Virus record (IMG/VR): IMGVR_UViG_3300037261_000065
Span: 1 to 45,929 of that record
Origin: a virus
Direction: 5' to 3' (one strand)
DNA: 45,929 nt
The notes below the pieces were generated by a model that saw only the letters and a program-made list of their open reading frames with translations, did no database searches and was not told the origin of the DNA. Position numbers and translations under genes: made by a program. Positions 8,011-16,552 of the stretch are shown piece after piece; the stretch's first letter is position 1, and each line of letters begins with the position of its first letter.

Positions 8011-10695
8011 TTACAATTGACAGACATAACTAATATTCGCAGTACCGATGGATAGTCCTGTTGTCATCACAAGTGTTGTGGGGGTTGAAGAGGCATCATA
8101 CCCAAGAGTGGTAACGTTGTCTGTAATCACACAATGAGGTGCCCAAGGTTTAGCAGTACCGAATGTGAGGGTGACCACAGTTTGTGAGCCTGAGATTTGA
8201 ATAGTTCCTGATGAGTCATGTGCGTTGGTATCAAGTGTACATGTTGAAGCGCAGGCGACTGTTGGTGCCTTACCACCTCCGTATTGGTTACCGTTTGAGT
8301 CAACGGCGAAGTTAAGTGAACTGGTGTTTGTTGTTGAAGCGATAGTGAATTGATAGATAGGAGTAGAAGTAGCGATACCAACTCTGGCTGCGACTGCTGG
8401 TGTATTTCCTGTACCATTGCCAGTTCCATAAATCAAGTTACCGATATTCATCTGGTTTGAGTTCGTTGTTGAGGCAAATGTTATTGCATCACCAAGAGCA
8501 ATGTTGTCACCTCCTGTTGTTATATCAGTAGCGGTATTGTATCCAATTAATGTATTTCGTTGACCAGTAGTGACATGATTTCCTGTAAACGTTCCTAGTG
8601 CGACATTAAAACCTGCACTGGTTGAAACATTTAATGCTTGGTATCCAATAGCCGTATTTTGTCCTACGGCAGCAGTTGAGTTTTGCAATGCACCGTAACC
8701 GACAGCTACGTCTGCTTGAATGACAGTCGCGAGGTTATCTGCTAGACGACCAATAGCCACGTTATTTGCACAAGTTGTACATGCACCCAAAGCACCATCT
8801 CCAAATGCCATGTTACCTGAACCTGTTGTTATATTTTGTAGAGTACCCCATCCAACAGCCACATTGAATGTGGAGTTATACCCTTTTGACATAGCATTTG
8901 TACCGATAGCGATATTTCTGAATGAAGTTCCTGGTGTATTTCCTGTATTGTTCATAGCATTTTTCCCAATCGCTATGTTATCAAATGAGGCATATTGAGA
9001 TGTCATTGCACCAGAACCAATAGCAACATTGTTTATACCTGCACCAAGTCCTAAGAGAGCATTGGAACCGAATCCGACATTATTGTTACCATTAGTAATA
9101 GATATACCTGAATTTAAACCGACAAAGTTGTTCGCAAGTGTTGAACTTCCGAATCTCATTTCTGATGACAATTTATTCAATGAGTCATATATTTTAACCA
9201 TAGGATACATACAATTTTCAGGAGCTGAATTGACTATACAAGATGAACTCTTCAGTGATATGTTTGAAATTGTTCCTGTAAATCCTCCTACCGGAGTAAT
9301 TACAATTCCACTCGTATCGAGTGCTTCAACCGTAGTATTCACTGTTACACCAGAAGATACGAAGTCACAACCTCCTACAACTGGGTCGCAGACTTTTGTA
9401 CCTCCAACATAGATGTCATAATATCCACCTCCGAATGAACCCGATGAAGTCATTGTGATTTGATATACTCCTCCTCCCGCAGTTGTTCCAACTGTTTCAG
9501 AAAGATTGGCTTGGTTTGTTGAACTTCCTGTAAAACCAGCACCTTGACTTCCTGTCCACGGACCTTGTGTCCAGTTTCCTGATGAAGTTTTTTCAAGACC
9601 AGGTGTAAACGAATCTGTTGTTCCGTCAGTACTTCCTGCACTTGAAGTTCTAAAATCAAAACCTTTAAGGTTAAGCACAGTAAAGTTGTCTGAGGCAGGA
9701 ACACCACCTGTAGGGCTCGTCGAAGCAAAGTATCCTCCTGCGTAGAGTGCTTTGAAGAATCCGTCTTGAGGAGTATTTGCACCGATAACAGGAGGTGAAG
9801 CAAGAACGGAACTTAGTTTGTTGTATGTCACTACTTGTCCAGAACTTGGACCTAATAGTGCGGGTACCATCGTTGCTATTTTCGCAGCAATTATATATGA
9901 CCCAAGAAAGTTATAATGAATTCCATCGGTCGCCATCAAAGATGTTGGTGGTACCTGATTAGCATGGTCAATAACATCTTGAGGTAATGACGGATTATAT
10001 TGGCTTATTACATACGGACGAATATCAAGAAAGTTATTTGGATAGGTAGCTTGCAATGCGACGTTGTCTGAAAGAATGTTTGCATACGCCTGTGTATTGC
10101 TTGCCTGGGCTTGTGTGTTGATAACACCAATAATCAAATATCGAGCAGGAGATTTTAATTTAGCAACCATAGTTGCAATATTAGCTAAGATTGTTGATGA
10201 ACTGTTTGTATCATTATTTCCTGACCAAATGATTGTTGGATAATTATAGTAATCTGCTGATGTTGGTAGCAAGAATCTATCTTTGATTTGTGTACTTGTA
10301 TATCCACCAGAGCCAAAGTTTTTAACTCCATATCCAGTCAATGCGTTTAATTGAGCAGGGATAGTTGCAGTTGCTTGGGTAAATGTTCCTCCTGTTGCTC
10401 CCGAAGGACCCCCTTGTGTCTGGCTATCTCCCCACATAATGATTGAGTTGTAAGGGAAATGGGCAGAGTCACTTGTGGTTGCTACGGTAATGGTTGAACT
10501 ACCACTTATGTAAGTTATTCCTGTTGCCCCTCCAAAAGCTCCATTATTGTTGTATTGGAGTTGACCGTTGGAGCCGGCGGGGGTTCCTGATCCACCACCA
10601 ACTGGTACACGATCGGCATATGTAATAGGACTATTTAGAAATAGTAATCCTAGAATAGCTATTACTTGTATAATTTTACTTTTAAATATATTCAT
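8011..10695 (-). CDS. Fibre with SGNH esterase domain and YadA-like repeats, signal peptide
   Basis: 894 residues. Residues 1-27 form a signal peptide ending TYA. 'GSNGQLQYNNNGAFGG' (41-56) is a phage fibre motif. Residues ~80-280 are an SGNH/GDSL hydrolase: block I WGDSQ with Ser91, block II around NFGSGG (127-132), block III GNND (159-162), and block V DGIH with Asp257 and His260. Such domains deacetylate or de-esterify surface glycans. Residues ~530-770 hold YadA-head-type repeats (NNVAIGSGAM, NIAIGTNAM, NVAVGWGTL, NTAIGYQAL), which build a trimeric beta roll. The C-terminus contains 'RVGIATSTPIYQF', a phrase style familiar from Patescibacteria surface proteins. Likely a trimeric depolymerase fibre; the signal peptide is odd for a virion protein. 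Confidence 0.85.
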   Translation of the reverse strand: MNIFKSKIIQVIAILGLLFLNSPITYADRVPVGGGSGTPAGSNGQLQYNNNGAFGGATGITYISGSSTITVATTSDSAHFPYNSIIMWGDSQTQGGPSGATGGTFTQATATIPAQLNALTGYGVKNFGSGGYTSTQIKDRFLLPTSADYYNYPTIIWSGNNDTNSSSTILANIATMVAKLKSPARYLIIGVINTQAQASNTQAYANILSDNVALQATYPNNFLDIRPYVISQYNPSLPQDVIDHANQVPPTSLMATDGIHYNFLGSYIIAAKIATMVPALLGPSSGQVVTYNKLSSVLASPPVIGANTPQDGFFKALYAGGYFASTSPTGGVPASDNFTVLNLKGFDFRTSSAGSTDGTTDSFTPGLEKTSSGNWTQGPWTGSQGAGFTGSSTNQANLSETVGTTAGGGVYQITMTSSGSFGGGYYDIYVGGTKVCDPVVGGCDFVSSGVTVNTTVEALDTSGIVITPVGGFTGTISNISLKSSSCIVNSAPENCMYPMVKIYDSLNKLSSEMRFGSSTLANNFVGLNSGISITNGNNNVGFGSNALLGLGAGINNVAIGSGAMTSQYASFDNIAIGKNAMNNTGNTPGTSFRNIAIGTNAMSKGYNSTFNVAVGWGTLQNITTGSGNMAFGDGALGACTTCANNVAIGRLADNLATVIQADVAVGYGALQNSTAAVGQNTAIGYQALNVSTSAGFNVALGTFTGNHVTTGQRNTLIGYNTATDITTGGDNIALGDAITFASTTNSNQMNIGNLIYGTGNGTGNTPAVAARVGIATSTPIYQFTIASTTNTSSLNFAVDSNGNQYGGGKAPTVACASTCTLDTNAHDSSGTIQISGSQTVVTLTFGTAKPWAPHCVITDNVTTLGYDASSTPTTLVMTTGLSIGTANISYVCQL

Positions 10696-10701
10696 ATTAT
10701 T

Positions 10702-11349
10702 TTAAAAATAACCTGCTGTTAATATCACAGTGATCGCACCGGTGGTCCAAGAAGTCGGTATAACTGTAAGATATCTAACTATATTTGTATTTGATTCATA
10801 AGCGAGATTTATATCAGTTCCAGCGACTACAACTCCAGTACTGCCATTTACTGTTGCACCTGAATCAAGATTGACTACTTGAAGATAGCTATAAGGATTT
10901 GACTTTGAAATCGTTGCACCAAAGTTTGGAAGATCTTTTCTTCCGTTGACAATATCTGAATCTACTTTGCCAGGCGATCCAGCAATAAGTAATGTTGTAG
11001 TTGCAGTACCTGATGTAATTATCTGGAAATCAACTGCTCTATAGTCTTGAACATATTCAATTTGTGGTGCTTTCATACATGCACCACTTGCTCCAGCACC
11101 TGCTCCTGATCCAGCGACATCATTGCCTGTAAATTCGTCTTGAAGCGAGAATGTATTTGCTGTAAGTTTTGTAACTTTAAAAATACCATTTGCTGCAATA
11201 TTTGTTGTATGACCAAATATAAATGCACGATCTCCTGTAGCAAAACCATGTGCAGTAGATGTAACTACAATCGGTGTTGCATCCGTTGATGAAGTTATGG
11301 CAACTGGCGTGACTGCATCAAGAAGTGTATGTTTGATAACTTGTCTCAT
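10702..11349 (-). CDS. Structural protein with tail-type beta domain
   Basis: 215 residues. Residues ~25-75 (VVTSTAHGFATGDRAFIFGHT ... NGIFKVTKLTANTFSL) match the small beta domain found in many phage tail and head-decoration proteins. The rest is Thr/Gly/Ala-rich beta sequence ending in GAITVILTAGYF. It follows the beta-helix protein and precedes the SGNH fibre by 6 bp. Probably a virion surface protein or fibre base; exact role unknown. Confidence 0.65.
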   Translation of the reverse strand: MRQVIKHTLLDAVTPVAITSSTDATPIVVTSTAHGFATGDRAFIFGHTTNIAANGIFKVTKLTANTFSLQDEFTGNDVAGSGAGAGASGACMKAPQIEYVQDYRAVDFQIITSGTATTTLLIAGSPGKVDSDIVNGRKDLPNFGATISKSNPYSYLQVVNLDSGATVNGSTGVVVAGTDINLAYESNTNIVRYLTVIPTSWTTGAITVILTAGYF

Positions 11350-11389
11350 AATAATATATATTTAAATTTATAATTTTGACGACCCTAAC

Positions 11390-11418
11390 CTTGCTCAACT
11401 GGTCGATGGTTGAGCAAG
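11390..11418 (-). other. Perfect 10-bp stem-loop between structural genes
   Basis: CTTGCTCAAC and GTTGAGCAAG pair perfectly around a 9-nt loop between the stop of the beta-helix gene (11432) and the start of the next gene (11349). There is no U-tract on the transcript side, so it is not a standard terminator. It may be an mRNA processing or stability element that uncouples expression of head genes from tail genes. Confidence 0.6.
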
Positions 11419-11431
11419 AAAGAATAACCAA

Positions 11432-12409
11432 CTAGTTTACACCAATTGCTGGAAGAACATAACCTGAAGCATCGGCATCTCCGATAGCAAGGTTATTAAA
11501 CATTCCATAGATGGAACCAGCTGTCACAAGGATAGCTGCGGCAACATCTGAATGGAATACGTAGTTATCAGCTACGATACCAGTATTAGTTGTCGAAGAG
11601 GTCGTAATAAGGATACCGCCTGTTGCAGTATCTGTATTTGGACGGAAGACACGGTTGCGATACATCTGAAGATTTGTAACTACCAAGGCTGCGTGAGCGA
11701 GAACAGCAGAAGTGTTGTTCAGGATTGCAAGGTTGATATAGTTATCGTTGATTGTGAGGCGATTATGAGTACCAAGAATCTTAATAGGAGTAGTTGCTGC
11801 AGTTGTACCAAGACCAATAATCGTATTTTTTGTGAACGTAAGATTATCAGCGACAACAGCCACAGTTGTTGTAATGATTGCAAGGAAATTAAAGCTAGAA
11901 CTCGTATCAAGAAATTCACATGAATCGACAACAAAACCCTGAGCTGTAGTCAAAAGAAATACTGTTGCAATATCAGCAAAGTTTGCAACGAACTTAATAT
12001 TTTTAACAGTAACATTTGCTACTGAAACAGCAATACGTGCTGTGGCAGCAGTATCAAGAGTAAATGTTGGTTTAAGTGCACCATTTCCAATACCGATGAT
12101 TGTAATTCCAGCAACATTGAAAGCAAGTGCAGTTGCACTAGAAATTGTCTCTGTATGACCAGGAAGAACAATAATGATATCACCACGACTTGCTACACAT
12201 TGTGCGATTGCAAGGGCAAGAGTTGTATAGACAACTGGAGTACCATCAGAATAATGGTTTCCATAAATTGCCTTAACTTCTGATATAAGAGCAAGAGAAG
12301 CTGCACCAACAATGAACACACGTCCTGTTGTTGGGTTACTAAACATCACATTATCAAAAAGGGCTGTTGCCATTTTTGCACCCAATCCAGATTCTTTATT
12401 AGGATACAT
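11432..12409 (-). CDS. Parallel beta-helix head-associated protein
   Basis: 325 residues. After an N-terminal segment, regular hydrophobic rungs (ITIIGIGNGALKPTF, VTVKNIKFVANF, FVVDSCEFLDTS, LTFTKNTIIGLG, LTINDNYINLA, LQMYRNRVFRP, GIVADNYVF) follow the spacing of right-handed pectate-lyase-type beta-helices. I see no catalytic motif. Genes of this kind follow the major capsid gene in many uncultivated phages and may encode capsid decorations or head fibres. The start at 12409 is preceded by an AT-rich leader and the structured gap at 12410-12576. Confidence 0.65.
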   Translation of the reverse strand: MYPNKESGLGAKMATALFDNVMFSNPTTGRVFIVGAASLALISEVKAIYGNHYSDGTPVVYTTLALAIAQCVASRGDIIIVLPGHTETISSATALAFNVAGITIIGIGNGALKPTFTLDTAATARIAVSVANVTVKNIKFVANFADIATVFLLTTAQGFVVDSCEFLDTSSSFNFLAIITTTVAVVADNLTFTKNTIIGLGTTAATTPIKILGTHNRLTINDNYINLAILNNTSAVLAHAALVVTNLQMYRNRVFRPNTDTATGGILITTSSTTNTGIVADNYVFHSDVAAAILVTAGSIYGMFNNLAIGDADASGYVLPAIGVN

Positions 12410-12576
12410 AATTTTATATTTTTAAAGGTTTACAGTTCCACCGCCACCTAGGGAGGGCTCTCCCATAAACTGTTCCTTAGTTAATTTGTAAATAATTCTT
12501 ATGAGCTGGGGACAGCCAACAGATATGATTACTCATATTATTAGCTTTCCCAAGCCCATAAGGGCTTAGAAAACTA
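12410..12576 (-). other. Structured intergenic region after the major capsid gene
   Basis: The 167-bp gap carries, in minus-strand order, AAGCCC-TTAT-GGGCTT (immediately after the capsid stop) and then a nested hairpin in which ACAGTT pairs with AACTGT and encloses GGGAG/CTCCC. Neither is followed by a clear U-run. These could slow transcription or set mRNA stability so that capsid protein is made in excess of downstream proteins. No gene is supported here. Confidence 0.5.
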
Positions 12577-13623
12577 CTAGTTCGTTGGACAAGAAGCGAT
12601 AATACCGCGACCTGAAACGATACCAATATTGTATGCCTGGCGAACATTGAAGTACCAGATATCCTTATGCACATCCTGACCGTTTCCAGCAGTTGATGGA
12701 ATAAGATTCTGAGCTTCCCATTCAATGAACCACGCTTGCCATCCACGTAGACCTGCACCTGCCGCAACCAAGAACCACCAGTTCTTTTTTGTCGCATCAA
12801 TAGCACCTGTTGCTGTTGTAGCAAGCTGAGGAAGAATAAGATGACGATACTTATCCTGATTTACGTTAATAACACCTGCGTTATTCTGAGTATTATCAGA
12901 AACTGAACGTAGAAATTGCTTAACTGAATTACATATTGTTGGATTGTTACCAGTAGCGATTGTGTTAAAATCCATGACACGCTTTTCACCGAAGTTAGAA
13001 AGAATATCAGTTGTTGTCAAAAGTTCTGCTGCCTCAAGACCTCCTTTTGAGAACAATGGATCACCAGAAATTCGGTTTGAGTAAGTAATAGTTGAGAATT
13101 TCAAAGTGTGTGAAGCAGAAGCCAATGCCAATGTATCACCAACAGTAAGATCTACTGTATTTCCGTCCATATCAACATATGAAGTTGATGTACAGAAAGT
13201 AAGTCGATGAGTAAGATCAAGCTCTACACGCTGAGGGCAGAAATTCGGAAGTGACTGAATAGAAGCCATAACCTCCTGCTTCTTATTATAACGTCGCATT
13301 TCCCAAGTGATTTCTGACTCAATACCAATACGCTTTGCACGGATAGTGATATAGTAACCAATACCGAAGGCTGCTTTCTTTGCATCCACACCTTGTGGCT
13401 TAGCCTTGGCATAAGTTGTCATATCATATTCCTGCAAAAGCTTAAGTTCTCCCTCTCCAACTCCCATTGAATCAGTAAGGAAAAGCTGCTTTGCAACTGG
13501 AACAATCAAACCACCAACTGAAACGAAATGACGATTAACAAGATCGGTTAGTTCAGGAAATGTAACTGTTGCGAGAAACGTACCCTGATTCTGAGGATCT
13601 GTTGCGTAAGGAACTTGTGACAT
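12577..13623 (-). CDS. Major capsid protein
   Basis: 348 residues, consistent with an HK97-fold major capsid protein. It shows an N-terminal arm, a long helix-like stretch (YNKKQEVMASIQSLPNFCPQRVELDLTHRLTF), a central 'TSTSYVDMDGNTVDL' beta segment, and a C-terminal domain (YRHLILPQLA ... GWQAWFIEWEAQNLIPSTAG). It lies directly after the decoration-like gene and downstream of its own promoter and leader RNA, and ahead of the beta-helix gene. Fold is inferred from size and position; I cannot run a structure search. The start follows an AT-only leader with no Shine-Dalgarno. Confidence 0.75.
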   Translation of the reverse strand: MSQVPYATDPQNQGTFLATVTFPELTDLVNRHFVSVGGLIVPVAKQLFLTDSMGVGEGELKLLQEYDMTTYAKAKPQGVDAKKAAFGIGYYITIRAKRIGIESEITWEMRRYNKKQEVMASIQSLPNFCPQRVELDLTHRLTFCTSTSYVDMDGNTVDLTVGDTLALASASHTLKFSTITYSNRISGDPLFSKGGLEAAELLTTTDILSNFGEKRVMDFNTIATGNNPTICNSVKQFLRSVSDNTQNNAGVINVNQDKYRHLILPQLATTATGAIDATKKNWWFLVAAGAGLRGWQAWFIEWEAQNLIPSTAGNGQDVHKDIWYFNVRQAYNIGIVSGRGIIASCPTN

Positions 13624-13665
13624 ATAAGTAAATTAATGATTAAAATTAATAATGCTAATAAAATA

Positions 13666-14106
13666 CTAAGCAGCTGGACGAAGATGCTTGAGACCGTTTA
13701 CCTTAAAGTAACCAGCAGTTGCTGATACGAATGTAACTAATTCAAGGACCAAAGCTGCTGCTGGAGTATCGGTAGCTGTTCCTGCATCTGCAACAACACC
13801 TGCTGTTGAAGAAAGCTTAAAGAACTGACCTTCCATAGCCTTTGTAAGAGTACCAGTGACATTATCACAAAATACCAATGAATTAGGTCCAAGTAAATCA
13901 ACCAAGATATTCTTTGCTGTTGCATAATCTGAATCAGTTGAAGCACGTGTTTCAAGACAAACTCCAGTAATCACATTTGATGTACTTGAAGATTTTGCAA
14001 GAGCACCACTAACGAGTGTAACTAGACCACCTGCAACAAGAACGGTTGAAGCCGCACTATTACAAGGTTGTATGTCTGAAACACCGGCACCACGATAGAA
14101 TGACAT
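13666..14106 (-). CDS. Capsid decoration-like protein
   Basis: 146 residues, small, Ala/Thr/Ser/Val-rich and all-beta in character (STVLVAGGLVTLVSGALAKSS ... FFKLSSTAGVVADAG), typical of head decoration or stabilisation proteins encoded just before the major capsid gene. It is the first gene after the capsid-operon promoter and leader RNA. No enzymatic motif. Confidence 0.65.
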   Translation of the reverse strand: MSFYRGAGVSDIQPCNSAASTVLVAGGLVTLVSGALAKSSSTSNVITGVCLETRASTDSDYATAKNILVDLLGPNSLVFCDNVTGTLTKAMEGQFFKLSSTAGVVADAGTATDTPAAALVLELVTFVSATAGYFKVNGLKHLRPAA

Positions 14107-14140
14107 ATGTTTTTAAAAGTTAAAACTAATAATATAACGA

Positions 14141-14170
14141 AAAAAAAGACCCCACTATAAAAGTGTCGTC
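14141..14170 (-). terminator. Terminator-like hairpin in the capsid operon leader
   Basis: On the minus strand GAC..CACT pairs with AGTG..GTC (14148-14170) with a small internal loop, followed at once by eight U (A-run 14140-14147). It stands about 35 nt before the start codon at 14106 and ~130 nt after the likely transcription start near 14302. It could end a short RNA or act as an attenuator for capsid genes. Confidence 0.6.
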
Positions 14171-14302
14171 CTTCTGAGCTATTCTGGCACGCATTATCTT
14201 TCGATAATCCCATGGTCGCTCTTCCGCGGATTTGTGAAGGCAATGCAACTTTCTCAATTTCTTGAGCTCACGCGTACGTTGCTAGTACATGCGCAAATTT
14301 AC
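14141..14302 (-). ncRNA. Candidate structured leader RNA/ncRNA of the capsid operon
   Basis: Between the extended -10 promoter and the U-tract the minus-strand transcript can form several hairpins. CUCAA-GAAA-UUGAG and UUAUC-GAAA-GAUAA both have GNRA loops; GCAAC pairs with GUUGC around the first; GAGC pairs with GCUC around the second; and GUAC/GUAC extended by GCGC/GCGU forms another. The segment is far richer in GC than its flanks and holds no convincing ORF. I do not recognise the class. It could be a stand-alone small RNA, a packaging-related RNA or an attenuator. Confidence 0.6.
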
Positions 14303-14308
14303 TTCTTT

Positions 14309-14330
14309 ACTATACCACATATTTATGTGA
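14309..14330 (-). promoter_or_regulatory. Extended -10 promoter for the capsid operon
   Basis: On the minus strand TGTGGTATAGT gives an extended -10 (TG-G-TATAGT; -10 box at 14309-14314). There is no strong -35; the best is an AT-only hexamer about 16 bp upstream. It lies after the terminator at 14366-14395, so it restarts transcription for the decoration, capsid and tail genes. Confidence 0.5.
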
Positions 14331-14365
14331 TATAAAATAATGCAAGTGAATATCTTTTATATAAT

Positions 14366-14395
14366 AAAAAATACCTCAATCAAGAGGTATTTTTT
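14366..14395 (-). terminator. Intrinsic terminator ending the packaging/head-assembly operon
   Basis: AAAAAATACCTC and GAGGTATTTTTT form a perfect 12-bp stem with a 6-nt loop, with U-tracts usable in both directions. It follows the stop at 14414 on the minus strand and separates the terminase-portal-scaffold block from the capsid block. Confidence 0.85.
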
Positions 14396-14413
14396 AATGT
14401 TTCATATACAACC

Positions 14414-15049
14414 TTATGCAGATGCCTGATCAGGAATCTTTTGAACTGTTGTAGAAACTAATACATCATTTAACTTCTTCATAGTCAAATCTGACATAAA
14501 TTCTATTCCTAAAAGCTTTGCTTCAGCTCTTTCTACACTATTCTCTAGACTTTGATTAAATCCAGCGTTCATAACTTTAAAAGCCTCAAAAATATTGTCC
14601 ATGATATATTTAACTTCCATCATAGATAACTTTTCTTCAGAAAATAATTCATTAATCTTAACTTTTACATCTGCGAAATCAGCATCAACCTCTTCAGGTG
14701 TTACATTGCCAAGACGAATATTAGATTCAGCAAGAATAGAAAGAATCTTATTTCCTATCTTTCCATATCGAATATCATCAATAGGAACAGCAGTACATTC
14801 TTGTACAGTCTTATTAAGACCTGCCAATGCTCCAAGTATCAATTGGAACACATACGGAGTCTCAATCTTGATATTAAGATCATTATCAAGATTTCTCTGA
14901 AGAACCTTTAGAATGATTGGATTATAATCAATAAGAACATTTGCATCCTCTGGCAAAAGAGTCGTTGCAATATCCTTCATAACTTCACGAGCGATAGGAA
15001 TACATTTTTCGTCTCTAACCTTATCTAAATCTAGTGTTGTATCATTCAT
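14414..15049 (-). CDS. Unknown head-assembly-region protein
   Basis: 211 residues, mostly helical and acidic, with no motif I recognise. It contains a conserved-looking segment (YVFQLILGALAGLNKTVQ) and a C-terminal helix. It is the last gene before the terminator at 14366-14395, after the scaffold-like gene and a second unknown. Position suggests a head morphogenesis or chaperone role, by inference only. Confidence 0.7.
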   Translation of the reverse strand: MNDTTLDLDKVRDEKCIPIAREVMKDIATTLLPEDANVLIDYNPIILKVLQRNLDNDLNIKIETPYVFQLILGALAGLNKTVQECTAVPIDDIRYGKIGNKILSILAESNIRLGNVTPEEVDADFADVKVKINELFSEEKLSMMEVKYIMDNIFEAFKVMNAGFNQSLENSVERAEAKLLGIEFMSDLTMKKLNDVLVSTTVQKIPDQASA

Positions 15050-15068
15050 ATTTATGATTGATTAATTA

Positions 15069-15734
15069 TTAATTTACAAATTCACTACCAATTTCTACTG
15101 GCTTTTCAATTCCAGGAATAGAAATCGTGTAATCAATATCTGACTGAGTAAAATATCCATCAATCTTATCACCTGTTGCAACAAGTCCGTGTTGTGGATC
15201 AAATACTGAAACATCAATCTCCTCTCCAGTAGGAACCTTATTTTCAACTCTTTTGGTATCTATAACTTTACAATGAACTTGAATACCATTATTCATAAGA
15301 TCAAGTAGACGAACTTTTTCAGCACTCAATTTTCCTTGAGCATTTCTCTCCTTTCCAAGAAAGAAAATATTAATAAAGTCAATAACTTGAGGAGTAACAC
15401 CTGTTCGATCAACCTCTTGATATGCACCACGCTTATCCCATCCAATAACATAACCTAGATTATCAAAATCACCAGCAATAGGATATTTACGAATACGAAC
15501 TGTTCTAAATGCTGGTTCAAAATTCTTTTTTTCACGAAGTTTATTTTCTCCTTGAGCAGATGCACTTTTTGAAAATAATTCTTCAAGACCAGCCATTTTA
15601 GAACGATCCTCTTCACGCTGTCGTTCTAATTCAGCCATCTTTTCCTGCATTGCAAGAAGACTCTTTTCAGATACTTGAATTGTCTTTTCTGGTGTTGGGG
15701 GTGTACCCTTTACTTTTTCATTTTCTATAGCCAT
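15069..15734 (-). CDS. Unknown protein with coiled-coil N-terminus, head region
   Basis: 221 residues. Residues ~20-70 are a charged coiled coil (EKSLLAMQEKMAELERQREED). The rest looks like a beta-rich globular domain (FEPAFRTVRIRKYPIAGDFDNLGYVIGWDKRGAYQEV). It is placed between the scaffold-like gene (24 bp upstream) and another unknown. It may be a head accessory or scaffold partner. Not recognised by family. Confidence 0.65.
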   Translation of the reverse strand: MAIENEKVKGTPPTPEKTIQVSEKSLLAMQEKMAELERQREEDRSKMAGLEELFSKSASAQGENKLREKKNFEPAFRTVRIRKYPIAGDFDNLGYVIGWDKRGAYQEVDRTGVTPQVIDFINIFFLGKERNAQGKLSAEKVRLLDLMNNGIQVHCKVIDTKRVENKVPTGEEIDVSVFDPQHGLVATGDKIDGYFTQSDIDYTISIPGIEKPVEIGSEFVN

Positions 15735-15758
15735 ATGTTTTTAAATTAAATTAATAAA

Positions 15759-16394
15759 TTATTTCTTCTTTGGAGTCTCAGTCATAAGACCGAGTTCTTT
15801 GGCACCAAATTGACCTTTCTCTGTATCAGCAAAAGACTTCTCGCCGTCTGTCTTTGTGACAGGAGGAGTCCATAAACCGCCATTAACTCCAAGAGCCGCT
15901 GCGACCATATCAGGTTCAGTCGTCTGAAGCGCACCCAGAGAAGCCAAAGTTTTCTTTTCAATTTCCTCTTGTGTATTAGCCTCAATTCCAAGTACAGAAT
16001 ACATATCCTTAACTTTAGCAAACAACTTATCATCCTTTCCAACCTTTGCTCGGATTACAGATTCAATCAGTTTATTCTTGGCATCCTTTTGAGCAGTCTC
16101 TTCTTTCTCTTTTGCATCTGCCATAAATTTTTGATTTTCGTAAATAGTTCGCTGTGCTACATCAAGCTTTGCAACAGCATCATCATTCAACTTGCGAAAT
16201 TTTCCAAATTCACTTGTGCGATCACCAAGAGCTTTCTTTGTCTCTGCCAACTCCGCATCAATTTGTGCCTTTGTCTTGCCAAAGTCCTCAGTCAATTTTG
16301 CAGTTACTGTTGTTTCAGTTTCTTTAACTTTTGCAGCAACTTCGGAGGCTGTATAAACCTCTACCTCTACCCCTTCATCATTTGTTATTTTCAC
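15759..16394 (-). CDS. Capsid scaffolding protein (likely)
   Basis: 211 residues, highly charged and largely coiled coil between residues ~18 and ~120 (AAKVKETETTVTAKL ... AQKDAKNKLIESVIRAKV). A Gly/Pro-containing tail follows (GVNGGLWTPPVTK) and a basic end (TPKKK), as usual for internal scaffolds that bind capsid through a short basic C-terminus. It lies between portal and capsid genes, the standard scaffold position. No protease motif seen. Confidence 0.65.
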   Translation of the reverse strand: MKITNDEGVEVEVYTASEVAAKVKETETTVTAKLTEDFGKTKAQIDAELAETKKALGDRTSEFGKFRKLNDDAVAKLDVAQRTIYENQKFMADAKEKEETAQKDAKNKLIESVIRAKVGKDDKLFAKVKDMYSVLGIEANTQEEIEKKTLASLGALQTTEPDMVAAALGVNGGLWTPPVTKTDGEKSFADTEKGQFGAKELGLMTETPKKK

Positions 16395-16399
16395 TTTGT

Positions 16400-16552
16400 A
16401 TTTTTATTAAAATTTATAATTTATCATTCTACCTCCATATGTATCAGTTTTCCGATGACACTTAATGCATAGAGTACGACCATTATCTATTGCAAATCTT
16501 CTTTTTTGTTTCTTCTGAACAAGATTTATGTTTATATATTCCAGCAGGCATA
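16400..16552 (-). pseudogene. Remnant of an HNH homing endonuclease
   Basis: Reading the minus strand, one frame from ATG at about 16551 gives MPAGIYKHKSCSEETKKKI and stops, which resembles the NUMOD3-like start of phage HNH endonucleases. A second frame downstream gives RFAIDNGRTLCIKCHRKTD, which resembles the C-terminal zinc-knuckle and HNH end ('NG.tLC..CH..TdtyG'). The catalytic middle is absent and the two parts are out of frame. The simplest reading is a deleted, decayed homing endonuclease between the scaffold-like gene and the 16553-17014 gene. Confidence 0.65.

Noticed and set aside
8720-9412. Plus-strand frames opposite the SGNH fibre
   Set aside because: They mirror the YadA-like repeats and have no independent signals.
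11552-11923. 123-codon plus-strand frame opposite the beta-helix gene
   Set aside because: Antisense shadow; no promoter and an implausible Cys/Ser-rich peptide.
14273-14280. CGTACG as another operator copy
   Set aside because: The flanks do not match the operator and the bases take part in an RNA helix.
15969-16472. 167-codon plus-strand frame opposite the scaffold gene
   Set aside because: Cys/Phe/Leu-rich antisense shadow of a well-supported coding gene.
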